From the NCBI GenBank assembly GCA_029776735.1, contig JAKOUL010000024.1:5953-69952 (forward strand): a stretch of 64,000 bases of DNA, given 5' to 3'. Both the position numbers and the translations under genes were made by a program. The stretch's first letter is position 1; each line of letters starts with the position of its first letter. The DNA is from Dictyoglomota bacterium. Lineage in GTDB: Bacteria; Dictyoglomota; Dictyoglomia; Dictyoglomales; Dictyoglomaceae. The notes under the pieces are model-generated. The model searched no databases, was not told where the DNA came from, and worked only from the letters and a program-made list of their open reading frames with translations. This document shows positions 1 through 9,089 of the stretch, in pieces.

Positions 1-954
1 ACCTACATATCCAGATATATTAGGAAAAACATAAACTTTTGCATTCTTACTCTTTGAAAATCCAACTTCAAAAGCATCAAAAGTCATTCCTAAATCTACT
101 ATCGGTATAAAGGGAGACACTGCAATAAATTGTGGGGTTATACCTAAGAATATATGCTCCATAGTAGGATTTCCAGCTACCGAAATTGCATATATATCTT
201 TAGGATTAACCATAGATCTTTTGCATAATTTATTTATCATGTATTCCAAAGTTTTAATTATTTTTTCCCTTAGAATCTCTATACCATCTTTTTCACTAAT
301 AATGTAGTTAACTCTTGATAAAATATCTACACCGTATTCTACCTGAGGATTTACCTGGGTTATTATCCCTACTTCTTTTCCCTCTTTTAAATCTAAAAGA
401 TATCCCACTAAAGTATTCGTACCAATATCAAAGGCAACACCATAGGGTTTTTCAAATTCCCTCTCAACTAAGTCAATGATCTCATTATTTTCATAACATA
501 CAAACTTGCCTTTAAAGTCATTTCTTCTTAAAAATAGTGGGATCTTTCTCAATAGGTCTAATCTCTTTAAAAAGATGTTCTTATTAAAGCTCAAAATTCT
601 CTCCAAATCGGATCTCTGGTCTTCAAGATTTGGTGGAGGTAGCGAAAAGGGTTCTAATTTAATAATAGGATCAAGGTTAATATTTCTTTTTAAGGTGAAA
701 TCAGAGAGTATCCTAAAAGATACATTCTCCTCTAAAAGTTCAATAGTTAAATCATCTTTTATAAATAACTGGCAAGCAAGCTCAACTCTATCAATATTTC
801 CTCTTTTTATTTTTACTTTACATTTTCTACACCACCCCATTCCTCCACACAATGAATTAACAAAAATATTATTCTCCCTTAATACATCTAAAAGTCTTCT
901 TCCCTTTTCAGCACTTATTACTATATTATCAGGAAGTATACGTATCTCAGGCAC
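1..954 (-). CDS. Corrinoid-activating protein: 2Fe-2S ferredoxin plus DUF4445/ASKHA domain (partial)
   Basis: The gene runs off the left edge of the window, so only the first roughly 318 codons are visible. Translating the minus strand gives an N-terminal ferredoxin-like domain with the plant-type 2Fe-2S cluster motif CGGMGWCRKCK near residues 30-40 and a further Cys in ELACQLF. A linker follows, then an actin-like ATPase region (AFDIGTNTLVGYLLDL, then NPQVEYGVDILSR), the hallmark of DUF4445 proteins. Family members (RACo/RamA-like) reductively reactivate corrinoid proteins from Co(II) to Co(I) using ATP. I chose GTG at 954 because GGGAG sits 6 bases upstream; a TTG at 960 is too close. It overlaps the end of the corrinoid-protein gene by 8 bases, so the two are probably translationally coupled and functional partners. 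Confidence 0.85.
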   Translation of the reverse strand, partial: MPEIRILPDNIVISAEKGRRLLDVLRENNIFVNSLCGGMGWCRKCKVKIKRGNIDRVELACQLFIKDDLTIELLEENVSFRILSDFTLKRNINLDPIIKLEPFSLPPPNLEDQRSDLERILSFNKNIFLKRLDLLRKIPLFLRRNDFKGKFVCYENNEIIDLVEREFEKPYGVAFDIGTNTLVGYLLDLKEGKEVGIITQVNPQVEYGVDILSRVNYIISEKDGIEILREKIIKTLEYMINKLCKRSMVNPKDIYAISVAGNPTMEHIFLGITPQFIAVSPFIPIVDLGMTFDAFEVGFSKSKNAKVYVFPNISGYVG

Positions 955-1591
955 TCTCAACTCCCAAAAGTCTATTTACTAACTCTACTGCAGAGGTAGC
1001 ATCAGGAGCATATCCGTCTGCACCTATCTCTTTTGCAAATTCTTCGGTAACAGGAGCACCCCCAACTATAACTTTAACCTTTTCTCTAACTCCTTCTTTT
1101 TCCATTACATCAAGAGTTACTTTCATCTGAGGCATAGTAACTGTCAGTAATGCAGACATACCAACAATATCCGGATTATGCTCTCTTATTGCTTCTACAA
1201 ATTTATCTGGTGGTACATCTATTCCAAGATCTATAACTTGATATCCTGCTCCTTCAAACATTATAGCAACAAGATTCTTACCTATATCATGTAGATCTCC
1301 TTCTACTGTTCCAATCACTACTTTACCTTTTATTACTCCAGAAGACCTAGTAAGAAGCGGCTTCAAAATATCCATACCTACCTGCATTGCTCGTGCAGAG
1401 ACTAATACTTCAGGTACAAAAATCTCATTCTTCTTAAATCGTTCCCCAATGACACTCATACCTGCAAGAAGTCCCTCATTTATGATTTTCTCTGGAGGAA
1501 CCCCTTCTTTTAAGGCATCTTCTACTAATTCTTGAACTTTCTTCCGATTTCCAGCAATTACAGCTGATGCAACTTCCTGCATATCAACCAC
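947..1591 (-). CDS. Corrinoid (B12-binding) methyltransferase protein
   Basis: About 214 residues with the two-part architecture of methyltransferase corrinoid proteins (MtbC/MttC-like): an N-terminal helical cap of about 85 residues, then a B12-binding Rossmann domain. The cobalt-ligand motif reads EGDLHDIGKNLV (canonical DxHxxG), followed by SALLTVTMPQM and the cobalamin-tail motif GGAPVTEEFAKEIGADGYAPDA split across the C-terminus. It would shuttle a methyl group between a substrate methyltransferase and a folate-linked enzyme; neither partner is visible here. The longest frame begins with GTG at 1600, but GGGAGG abuts it; GTG at 1591 has GGAGG 8 bases upstream and is preferred (ATG at 1582 is a third option). 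The downstream gene is its probable reactivase. Confidence 0.88.
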   Translation of the reverse strand: MVDMQEVASAVIAGNRKKVQELVEDALKEGVPPEKIINEGLLAGMSVIGERFKKNEIFVPEVLVSARAMQVGMDILKPLLTRSSGVIKGKVVIGTVEGDLHDIGKNLVAIMFEGAGYQVIDLGIDVPPDKFVEAIREHNPDIVGMSALLTVTMPQMKVTLDVMEKEGVREKVKVIVGGAPVTEEFAKEIGADGYAPDATSAVELVNRLLGVESA

Positions 1592-1674
1592 TTCAAACAC
1601 CTCCCACGAAATCGTTTTTCTTTTGTTTAGGATATAACATAAAACCCAATACGTGTCAAATATAAAAGACCCTT

Positions 1675-2688
1675 TTATTTTCTTTTTGTTGTACTTTCTC
1701 TTATCACTAATTTGGTAGGTAGTTTTATATTTTGAATAGGTAAATCTGGATTTTTTAATCTTTCTATTAGAATCTCTGCTGCTTTAGCGCCCATCTCGTA
1801 AAAAGGCTGTGCTACAGTAGTAAGAGCTGGAATAGTAAGACTTGCAAGAGTATCATCAAAGCCAACTATAGATACATCTTCAGGAATTTTGATTCCCCTT
1901 TTAATAAGAATTTTCATAATCTGAATTGCCATAAAATCACTAAAAGCAAATATAGCAGTAGGAGGATCAGAGAGGGAAAAGAGTTCATCTATTGCAACTT
2001 CTTCCTCCACTTTTCCGTAAAAGATCTTTAAAAGCTTTTCATCAAAAGGAATTCCTGCATTAGCTAATGCCTTTTTATATCCCTCTATCCTTTCTTGCAC
2101 AATGATACTTTCTGGATTTATAGTAATATGAGCTATCCTTTTGTGTCCTAACTCAATAAGATGAGTCACTGATTCATAGCTTCCTGCTATATTGTCCGCA
2201 TATACCACATCATGTTCAGGAAGTCTTGGATGCTCTAAAATAACGAGAGGAACGTTTCTTTCCTTAGCAATCCTACTTATCTCCTCATTAGTCAAAGCTC
2301 CAACAATTATCCCATCCACCCTTCTTTCCAGCATAGTATTCATATATCTTAGTTCTCTCAATGATTTCCCATCAGTATTGCATAAAAACAAAGTATATCC
2401 ATTGTGTCTTGCCACATCCTCTATACCTCTTGCCATATTAGGAAATACAGGATTGACAATATCTAAAACAAAAAAGGCTATAACTTCCGTTTTCTGTTTG
2501 GCAAGACTTCTTGCGATAGCATTAGGCTTGTAGTCTAAAGCCTTAACTGCTTCAAGGACTCTTTTTCTTGTTTCTTCACTTATTTTAATATCAGGGGTAT
2601 TGTTAAGGACAAAAGATACTGTAGACCTTGAGACCCCTGCAAGTTTTGCCACATCCCAACTGGTGGGAGATTTTTTCTTCTTTGACAT
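1675..2688 (-). CDS. LacI-family transcriptional regulator
   Basis: 337 residues, normal LacI length. The N-terminus carries the LacI helix-turn-helix (WDVAKLAGVSRSTVSFVLNN, residues 11-30) and hinge helix (PNAIARSLA), followed by a periplasmic-binding-protein-like sensor domain (EVIAFFVLDIVNPVFPNMARG; FGFDDT-type motif VGFDDTLASL) and the terminal RESTTKRK. The ATG has AAGGGGG about 10 bases upstream. A degenerate copy of the palindrome found before malE and before the barrel/amylopullulanase operon lies 20-35 bases upstream of this start, which suggests autoregulation and control of maltodextrin genes. That assignment is inference; the ligand cannot be read from sequence. Confidence 0.93.
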   Translation of the reverse strand: MSKKKKSPTSWDVAKLAGVSRSTVSFVLNNTPDIKISEETRKRVLEAVKALDYKPNAIARSLAKQKTEVIAFFVLDIVNPVFPNMARGIEDVARHNGYTLFLCNTDGKSLRELRYMNTMLERRVDGIIVGALTNEEISRIAKERNVPLVILEHPRLPEHDVVYADNIAGSYESVTHLIELGHKRIAHITINPESIIVQERIEGYKKALANAGIPFDEKLLKIFYGKVEEEVAIDELFSLSDPPTAIFAFSDFMAIQIMKILIKRGIKIPEDVSIVGFDDTLASLTIPALTTVAQPFYEMGAKAAEILIERLKNPDLPIQNIKLPTKLVIRESTTKRK

Positions 2689-2707
2689 TTTTTCATTACC
2701 CCCTTAC

Positions 2708-2721
2708 TAACACCTGTTTTA
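2708..2721. promoter_or_regulatory. Possible LacI-type operator (autoregulatory), degenerate
   Basis: On the minus strand the site reads AAAACAGGTGTTAG, 10 of 14 matches to the perfect palindrome TTAACACGTGTTAA at 48888-48901, with the GTGTTA half intact. It lies between the LacI gene's likely -10 region and its ribosome site. A 10/14 match alone is weak in AT-rich DNA; position is the main argument. Confidence 0.4.
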
Positions 2722-2902
2722 ATTTCATTAAATGATATATTATCACATAAACATCTTTAAAAAAAATATTAGAATAACATTACAAGTATCACTTGAGAGA
2801 TAAATAGAACAAAAACTTCTGAAAACTATATTAGAAATTTTTAATTATTTTACTTAGAAGTTACAAGCAAGAATTAACCAACCTTGGATTTTAGCTTAAA
2901 TT

Positions 2903-5179
2903 TCACATAGGTTCATAGGCATAGATCTTCAATCTATAGAATTTCTTACCATCAACTTTCTTAAAATTCTTATCAAAAAATTCTATCACCTTACCTTCGG
3001 GATCTTCTATATCATCATTAGCTAATATTAACCAAAATTTTTTTTCTTTCTTCAAGTCATTTAAAAGTTTATCCAGCTTGAATATATATACAAACTCAGT
3101 TTTGAGTTTTCCTTGGTTGTAATATTCAAAAGGTCTCCACATATAAGGAGCAAAAATAAGTACTTTTTCTTCATCACTAACGTTTTGGTGAAGATAAGCT
3201 ACTGCTTCTCTCCATGGACGATTAAGAGAGGAAACATTTTTATAATAAAAGCCAAGAGCAAAAGAGTTCATTATCAACAATAATATTAATAAAATAACAG
3301 TTATAGGATAAAATTTAAATTTTTTAATTCCTCTCGCCACTATCATTAAATATCCTGGAACAAAGGGAGAGATGTAACGAGAACTAAAGAAACTTTTACC
3401 TAAGGAAAATATGATAATAGTAAAAATAGGAACAAATAAATAAATTAATATAAGCGATATACCTTTTTTATTCTCATATGGGGGAAGAAGACCTATTATA
3501 AAAAGAATTATTAAAAAGGCTCCTATATAATATAAAAGATTATATCGTAAGAATATACTTCTTGCCGCACCCAAGTTTACCTCCAAAAAGGAATTAGCTA
3601 AAACTTTTAAAGTGAGCCTTTGAGCTCCTTGATATACTTCTGGAGTTCGGTTCTTAACGATCACATAGATCCAAGGTGAAAAAGCTATTAAAATAATGAA
3701 CTGAAAAATAATCCATTTTTTAAGAACCTTCCGATTTCTAAGATTAGTCAAAAGAACAAAAATATTTTCAGCAAGAATTAGGAAGGCAGTATACACATGA
3801 GTATACAGAGCAAGAATATTTACAATAGAAAGCTTAATTAAATTTTTATTATCTTTAATATCAGAAGATAAATAATAGAGTGAAAGAAGCATTAAAAAAG
3901 TAACCAAAGGATACATTCGCGCTTCTTGAGCATAATAGATATAAAATGGAGATAAACCAAAGAGTAAAGATGCAATCAGCCCTGTACCTTTATCAAAGCA
4001 CTTAGAAGCAAGTTTATAAATCATATATACACATAAAATACCAAAAATTGCCGAAAAAGATCTTACTGCAATCTCCGAACTACCAAATATCTTCATCCAA
4101 AAATGCATCAATGAGAAATATAATGGTGGGTGAATCCCTGTAGATGCCCTGTTTGAGATAATATCCCTTATACTTCCTTGGGCAACCTGTACAGTAATTG
4201 CTTCATCCAACCATATACTTCTTACCCCTATACGTAAAAATCGAAGTATTCCAGAAATAGCCATTATTATATAGATTAGAAACTTACTTTCAAACACTTT
4301 CTTGTTCATTGCAATAATACCTAAAAGGGCAGGAAAGGCAGTATTAAACAAAAATATTAGAAAAGACGTATTAAAAGCTATATCTTTCAAAATCCCAAAT
4401 TTGCCCAAAAGATAAATTGCAGCTCCCTCTCTTACCCCAAGCCCTGCTATAGTTATAGGAATAACATTGGTAAACATAACTACAGGGTAACCCAAAAAAG
4501 AGGCTTTAAACTTATCTACTCCAAAGCCCAAAATTAACAGATATGCTTCAACAATAACTAAAAAATAGGATATAAAACTGATAAACAAATTCTCAATAAA
4601 AGTTTTTTTAGGGACTACTCTCAACCCTTCTAAAATCTCTGGATGCTTATTTAAAAATGGAAGCTTAAGGAAAAAAGATAATAAATTAGGATTTAAAAGT
4701 ATAAAAAGGGATCCTATTAAAATTGCTAAAAGCAAAATAGCAAGATATGGACCTAAAAAATACCAGATACCTGGAACAGCAAGGAGAAGTACACTCCACA
4801 GATCAAAAATTTTATCCCATATTGTCAATCCTAATGCAGAAACTCTTTTCTCTTTTCCCAAATTGCCTACCCGTGCCAGCTCTCCCACTCTTCCAGGAGT
4901 AACAATACCCACAGCCATACCCATAAAATACCCATCTACTGCATTACCAAATGGAACATTTTCTATCTTCCTTAGGAAAAGATGCCACTTAAATATTTTT
5001 AAAAAACTAAAAAGAAGTCCTACTATAAATCCAAAAGCCAAATATTTTAATCTTACAGAGCTTAAAGTCTCTATAAGGGTATTTAGAGGCAAATGCCTAA
5101 ATATTATGTAAAATATCAGTACTGTTAAAAGAATCTTAGCAATTGCTAAAAGTAAATTTTTCTTTTCCTTCCCAATCAT
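2903..5179 (-). CDS. Fusion: UPF0104/LPG-synthase-type membrane domain plus GT39-type glycosyltransferase
   Basis: 758 residues. The first about 300 residues form a multi-span membrane domain of the lysylphosphatidylglycerol-synthase TM/UPF0104 family, with the typical GRVGELAR and IAGLGVREGAAIYLLG motifs; family members are flippase-like or uncharacterised. From about residue 320 the protein becomes a second polytopic unit resembling ArnT/PMT (GT39, PMT_2): an acidic loop SIWLDEAITVQVAQ, GIHPPLYFSLMHFW and further TM helices. GT39-like enzymes move sugars from polyprenyl phosphate onto acceptors outside the membrane. Last gene of a three-gene leftward set beginning with a GT2 polyprenyl-phosphate sugar transferase, which could make its donor. 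It starts 44 bases inside the preceding gene. Confidence 0.82.
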   Translation of the reverse strand: MIGKEKKNLLLAIAKILLTVLIFYIIFRHLPLNTLIETLSSVRLKYLAFGFIVGLLFSFLKIFKWHLFLRKIENVPFGNAVDGYFMGMAVGIVTPGRVGELARVGNLGKEKRVSALGLTIWDKIFDLWSVLLLAVPGIWYFLGPYLAILLLAILIGSLFILLNPNLLSFFLKLPFLNKHPEILEGLRVVPKKTFIENLFISFISYFLVIVEAYLLILGFGVDKFKASFLGYPVVMFTNVIPITIAGLGVREGAAIYLLGKFGILKDIAFNTSFLIFLFNTAFPALLGIIAMNKKVFESKFLIYIIMAISGILRFLRIGVRSIWLDEAITVQVAQGSIRDIISNRASTGIHPPLYFSLMHFWMKIFGSSEIAVRSFSAIFGILCVYMIYKLASKCFDKGTGLIASLLFGLSPFYIYYAQEARMYPLVTFLMLLSLYYLSSDIKDNKNLIKLSIVNILALYTHVYTAFLILAENIFVLLTNLRNRKVLKKWIIFQFIILIAFSPWIYVIVKNRTPEVYQGAQRLTLKVLANSFLEVNLGAARSIFLRYNLLYYIGAFLIILFIIGLLPPYENKKGISLILIYLFVPIFTIIIFSLGKSFFSSRYISPFVPGYLMIVARGIKKFKFYPITVILLILLLIMNSFALGFYYKNVSSLNRPWREAVAYLHQNVSDEEKVLIFAPYMWRPFEYYNQGKLKTEFVYIFKLDKLLNDLKKEKKFWLILANDDIEDPEGKVIEFFDKNFKKVDGKKFYRLKIYAYEPM

Positions 5180-6752
5180 AGCTCCTAATCACCTTTATTT
5201 TTTTGTCATTAACTTTTACTTTATGACTATATTTAGAAAGATCACATTCCTGAAAATAACGAGAAGAAGGAATGAAAATATATGGATTCTCCATACCTAA
5301 ATATAATACATCTATAAGATTAGGAGAATCAATCTCATCCTCTATCACGATTCCATCTTCTTTAAAAGAAATTTTTCTTATTATTTTTACATTGCTCTCC
5401 TTTTTATAAGATATTAGAAAATTCCTAAAAAGACTTTTTATAGCTTTACTAATTGAATTAAAATTACCAAAAAACATCTGAAAAATGCGAAGAAAGATAT
5501 TTTTAAGTAAGGACATCTTTACAAAAGACATTGTAAGCCCTGAAGTCTCTATAAGAAAATCCCCATCTTTTTCTTGCCAAGAAATATTAGGATTTAACCA
5601 TCCACTGGTATAAAACTTATCCTTTATTCCTAAAAGGCATCCACTATCGTTTAAAGAATAATCTGTATTTTTAAAATTCAATCTTAAAACTCCACCCTTT
5701 CTAAGATTTACTACAAAATAAAAATTTTTATTTGATAAAATAAATATACCGCTTTCAGAGAAATTTTTTCTAAAATCTTCTTCTCTTTCTATAAGCTCTA
5801 TTTCCTTATAATATTTTGATGCTTGTATATAGGTATATCCTATATACGAAAGGTACCTATCATCTAAATTATATGGTCCAATAGTCTTCCCCTTCTCTAA
5901 AGATTCTCTCAAAGAAAGACTGATAGCTTTAGCTTTCTCATTCCAAGAAGATGCATATTCAATGCCAGAAGGAATTACATATTTTGTATTTCGCGATCCA
6001 TATTCTCCTCCAAAAGTACCATCGGGATGCACAAAATAATATAAGAAGTCTAATGCTTTATCTATTATTTCACTTGCTAAAGGAGCTTTTGACTTTTCGT
6101 GAAGCTTACAAAGATAATCTACTGCTAAAGACAAATATCCTATATCTGCACTCCCATATTCAGGAAACCATCCCTCTGAGCTTTGCATTTTAGAAAGTTT
6201 CTCAAGTCTTAAAAAGGCTACTTCTTCATACTTCTTATCTGAAGTCAATAAATATGTATTGTAAAGAGCAATTATAGCTCCCGTCTCCTGATTACAGGCA
6301 GTATAATCTACATTTTTTATAATAAAATCTGAAGCTTTCTCTATACAACGTATGACCTTTTTGTAATTTTTAATCTTATCTCCCATAAGAAGAAGAGTTT
6401 CAGAGATAGCATAAGTTGAAAAGGCAGTTGCAACAAAGCTGTGCTCGTAAGGATACCATTCATCAAAAGATCCATCTTTTCTTTGAATATTACACCAAAA
6501 TTTTACTGCACCATTAATCCAAAAAAGAACATTTTCATCATTAAAATAAGGATTATTTTTATCATCCAACATATAAAGAAGAGATAAGGTTAAAACTGCC
6601 TCTTGGAATCTGGCGCAAGGAAAATCACTCACATTATAATGCCAGTAATTTCTATCAAAACATCCAAAAGTTGGACTCACAGGATTCCTATCTAAAAGTC
6701 CCAGAAGCCTTGGAATCTCTTTCAAGATAAGCTTAAGATAAATATTACTCAA
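5136..6752 (-). CDS. Hypothetical protein, alpha/alpha-toroid-like (possible polysaccharide lyase/hydrolase fold)
   Basis: 538 residues with no signal peptide or membrane span. The first about 320 residues look like an alpha/alpha-barrel: repeated paired helices with aromatic-Gly motifs (NIQRKDGSFDEWYPYEHS, SSEGWFPEYGSADIGYLSLA, HPDGTFGGEYGSRNTKY). The C-terminal part is beta-rich (FYFVVNLRKGGVLRLNF, GIVIEDEIDSPN), like the heparinase II/III layout of alpha barrel plus beta sheets. I cannot name a substrate. It lies between a GT2 glycosyltransferase (8-base overlap upstream) and a flippase/GT39 fusion (44-base overlap downstream), so a role in trimming or epimerising an envelope glycan is plausible but inferred. 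Confidence 0.6.
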   Translation of the reverse strand: MSNIYLKLILKEIPRLLGLLDRNPVSPTFGCFDRNYWHYNVSDFPCARFQEAVLTLSLLYMLDDKNNPYFNDENVLFWINGAVKFWCNIQRKDGSFDEWYPYEHSFVATAFSTYAISETLLLMGDKIKNYKKVIRCIEKASDFIIKNVDYTACNQETGAIIALYNTYLLTSDKKYEEVAFLRLEKLSKMQSSEGWFPEYGSADIGYLSLAVDYLCKLHEKSKAPLASEIIDKALDFLYYFVHPDGTFGGEYGSRNTKYVIPSGIEYASSWNEKAKAISLSLRESLEKGKTIGPYNLDDRYLSYIGYTYIQASKYYKEIELIEREEDFRKNFSESGIFILSNKNFYFVVNLRKGGVLRLNFKNTDYSLNDSGCLLGIKDKFYTSGWLNPNISWQEKDGDFLIETSGLTMSFVKMSLLKNIFLRIFQMFFGNFNSISKAIKSLFRNFLISYKKESNVKIIRKISFKEDGIVIEDEIDSPNLIDVLYLGMENPYIFIPSSRYFQECDLSKYSHKVKVNDKKIKVIRSYDWEGKEKFTFSNC

Positions 6753-7689
6753 AACCTATCTCCTCTAATATAGAGTAATCCTTTTTTCTTCCATGAGTTA
6801 TATTATTTAACATCTCACCTAAAAGTCCTATAGATAAAAACTGAACTCCTAAGATCATTAAAAGCACTCCTAAGGTAAGTAGTGGTCTACCTCCTATAAG
6901 AGCCCCTGAAACAAATTTATATATTGTCAATCCTAAATTTATAAGGAAACCTAACGTAAAGAAGACAATACCTGTACCACCAAAAAAATGCATGGGTCTT
7001 CTCAAAAATCTTGTCAAGAAAACTACTGTAATTAAATCTAAAAACCCCTTAAGTATTCTTTCAAAGCCATATTTAGATTTGCCATAAACCCTTGGATGAT
7101 GCTCTACTTCTATCTCCCCAATTCTAAAACCTTTACTATTTACTAAAGCTGGAATATAACGGTAGAGTTCACCATAGATATCAATATTCTCTATGACTTC
7201 TTTTCTATAAGCCTTGAACCCACAATTAAAATCATGAATTTTTACTCCAGTAAGAAGAGATGTAATCTTATTAAAAATCTTTGATGGAAGCCTTTTGCTC
7301 AATGGATCTCTCCTATTTTTCTTCCATCCCGATACCATATCATAACCTTCTTCTATTTTTTCAAGAAATTCAGGGATCTCCTTCGGATCGTCTTGTAAAT
7401 CTGCATCCATAGTTATAATTATTTCCCCATTTGCTTTTTCAAATCCTGCAGATAGTGCAGAGGCTTTTCCAAAGTTTCTTCTAAATTTTATTATTTTTAC
7501 CCTCTTATCTAATACACTCAAATTTCTCATTATTTCAAAGGAATTATCAGTACTTCCATCATCAATAAATATAATTTCAAAGGATAGAGAAAGCCTCTCA
7601 GAAACATCCTTAATCTTAGAGTATAATTCTTGAAGGGTACCTTCCTCATTTTTTACAGGTATAATATAAGAAACTCTTATATTCTCCAT
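6745..7689 (-). CDS. GT2 polyprenyl-phosphate glycosyltransferase (DPM1/GtrB-like)
   Basis: About 314 residues. GT-A domain with VSYIIPVKNEEGTL at the start, the nucleotide-sugar DxD region ITMDADLQDDP, and SGWKKNRRDP; two hydrophobic C-terminal helices (about 230-255 and 270-295) anchor it, as in GtrB/ArnC-type enzymes that charge polyprenyl phosphate with a sugar. The ATG at 7689 is preferred over TTG at 7701. Neither has a Shine-Dalgarno site; a -10-like ATAAAT ends 11 bases before the ATG with TTGACC 17 bases further up, so the message may be almost leaderless. First gene of the leftward glycan set. Confidence 0.85.
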   Translation of the reverse strand: MENIRVSYIIPVKNEEGTLQELYSKIKDVSERLSLSFEIIFIDDGSTDNSFEIMRNLSVLDKRVKIIKFRRNFGKASALSAGFEKANGEIIITMDADLQDDPKEIPEFLEKIEEGYDMVSGWKKNRRDPLSKRLPSKIFNKITSLLTGVKIHDFNCGFKAYRKEVIENIDIYGELYRYIPALVNSKGFRIGEIEVEHHPRVYGKSKYGFERILKGFLDLITVVFLTRFLRRPMHFFGGTGIVFFTLGFLINLGLTIYKFVSGALIGGRPLLTLGVLLMILGVQFLSIGLLGEMLNNITHGRKKDYSILEEIGFE

Positions 7690-7700
7690 AATAGTATACA

Positions 7701-7744
7701 ATTTATCACAAAAATTTAAACGAGGTCAAATTTTTATGTATAAT
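7701..7744. promoter_or_regulatory. Overlapping divergent promoters of the two glycan operons
   Basis: Plus strand: TTAAAC (7716-7721), 17-base spacer, TATAAT (7739-7744), leading to ugd. Minus strand: TTGACC (7729-7724), 17-base spacer, ATAAAT (7706-7701), leading to the GT2 gene. The two promoters occupy the same bases and so may compete. Confidence 0.55.
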
Positions 7745-7775
7745 TTATTTGAGTTCCAATAAAAAGGAGGTCTTC

Positions 7776-9089
7776 ATGGAAAAAGTAGGTATAGTGGGAA
7801 CGGGATATATTGGACTTGTAACAGCTTTGGGTCTTGCAGATCTTGGAAACAGAGTTATCTGTATGGATATAGATGAGGAAAAAATACAAGAGCTACAAAG
7901 AGGAGTCCCTCCCATAAAAGAGGAAAGGATTGACGAGCTATTAGAGAGAAACCTGAAGGAGAAAAAGCTTTCTTTTACTACAGAAATAGAAGATTTAGTA
8001 TCTTTTTCAGATCTTATTTTTATATGTGTAAATACTCCTTCCAAAGATGATGGAAGCGTAGATCTTTCACAAGTAATTTCAGCCTTTCAGGATTTAGGAA
8101 AAATCATAAAAACTAAGAAAATAATTGGTATCAAAAGCACAATCCCTATTGGTACTTTAGAAAAAATCCGTGAGATACTTGAAAAAGAAGGGAAAAAAGA
8201 AGGTTACGAGTACGAATTAGCAATAGTTCCAGAATTTTTGAGAGAAGGAAAAGCAGTCTATGATTTTTTTCACCCATCAAGGATTGTTATTGGAACTTAC
8301 AATAAAGAAGTAGCAGAGAGAATTAAAAACTTATTTTCTCCTCTAAATACTCCTACTATTATTACAGACCCCAATACTGCTATATTAATAAAATATACAT
8401 CTAACGCTTTTTTAGCCATGCGAATTTCCTTTATAAATGAGATTGCTAACATCTGTGAAAAATTAGGGGTTGATGTTTTAGATGTTATTGAAGGAATAAA
8501 ATATGACCCAAGGATTGGAAAAGATTACCTACAACCTGGAATAGGCTTTGGAGGACCATGCTTAGGAAAAGATCTTATGGGGCTTATAAAGATGTCAGAG
8601 AAATATGGTTACCAACCAAATTTGTTAAAATCTATTTTAGAAAAGAACGAGCATCAGGTAAGGCAGATTGTATATAAGGTAAAAGAATACTTAGGTGACT
8701 TTCTTGAAGGACACACTATAGGTATATGGGGACTTACTTTTAAGCCCAATACTAATGATGTAAGAAACTCATTAGCTGTTAAAATAATAAAGGTGCTATT
8801 AAATGATGGGGCAAACATAAAAGCTTATGATCCTATGGGAATGGAAGAGGCTAAAAAAGAAATTAGTAATATAAAATATTGTCAAGATATATACGAAGCA
8901 GCAGAAAATTCGGATTGTATCTTAATTCTTACCACATGGGAGGAATTTAAAAAGGTAGATTTTGAGAAGTTAAAGAGATATCTAAAGAAACCTATAATAA
9001 TAGACGGGGTAAATCTATTAGATCCTACACAGGTAAGATCATATGGATTTTTATATAAAGGTGTAGGAAGAAAGGGAGAAGAGATATGA
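7776..9089 (+). CDS. ugd: UDP-glucose/UDP-sugar 6-dehydrogenase
   Basis: 437 residues from the ATG at 7776, which has AAAGGAGG 7 bases upstream (an in-frame codon at 7749 is upstream of this site). N-terminal NAD Rossmann motif VGIVGTGYIGLVTALGLA, middle helical domain, the catalytic motif GFGGPCLGKDL with Cys262, and the C-terminal nucleotide-binding half (GIWGLTFKPNTNDVRNS). Oxidises a UDP-hexose to the uronate with two NAD. First gene of the rightward operon; its TGA overlaps the ATG of the next gene (ATGA). UDP-ManNAc dehydrogenase activity cannot be excluded from motifs alone. Confidence 0.92.
   Translation: MEKVGIVGTGYIGLVTALGLADLGNRVICMDIDEEKIQELQRGVPPIKEERIDELLERNLKEKKLSFTTEIEDLVSFSDLIFICVNTPSKDDGSVDLSQVISAFQDLGKIIKTKKIIGIKSTIPIGTLEKIREILEKEGKKEGYEYELAIVPEFLREGKAVYDFFHPSRIVIGTYNKEVAERIKNLFSPLNTPTIITDPNTAILIKYTSNAFLAMRISFINEIANICEKLGVDVLDVIEGIKYDPRIGKDYLQPGIGFGGPCLGKDLMGLIKMSEKYGYQPNLLKSILEKNEHQVRQIVYKVKEYLGDFLEGHTIGIWGLTFKPNTNDVRNSLAVKIIKVLLNDGANIKAYDPMGMEEAKKEISNIKYCQDIYEAAENSDCILILTTWEEFKKVDFEKLKRYLKKPIIIDGVNLLDPTQVRSYGFLYKGVGRKGEEI

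Noticed and set aside
506..982. 158-codon plus-strand frame
   Set aside because: It is the complement of the ferredoxin/DUF4445 gene, which has clear motifs on the minus strand.
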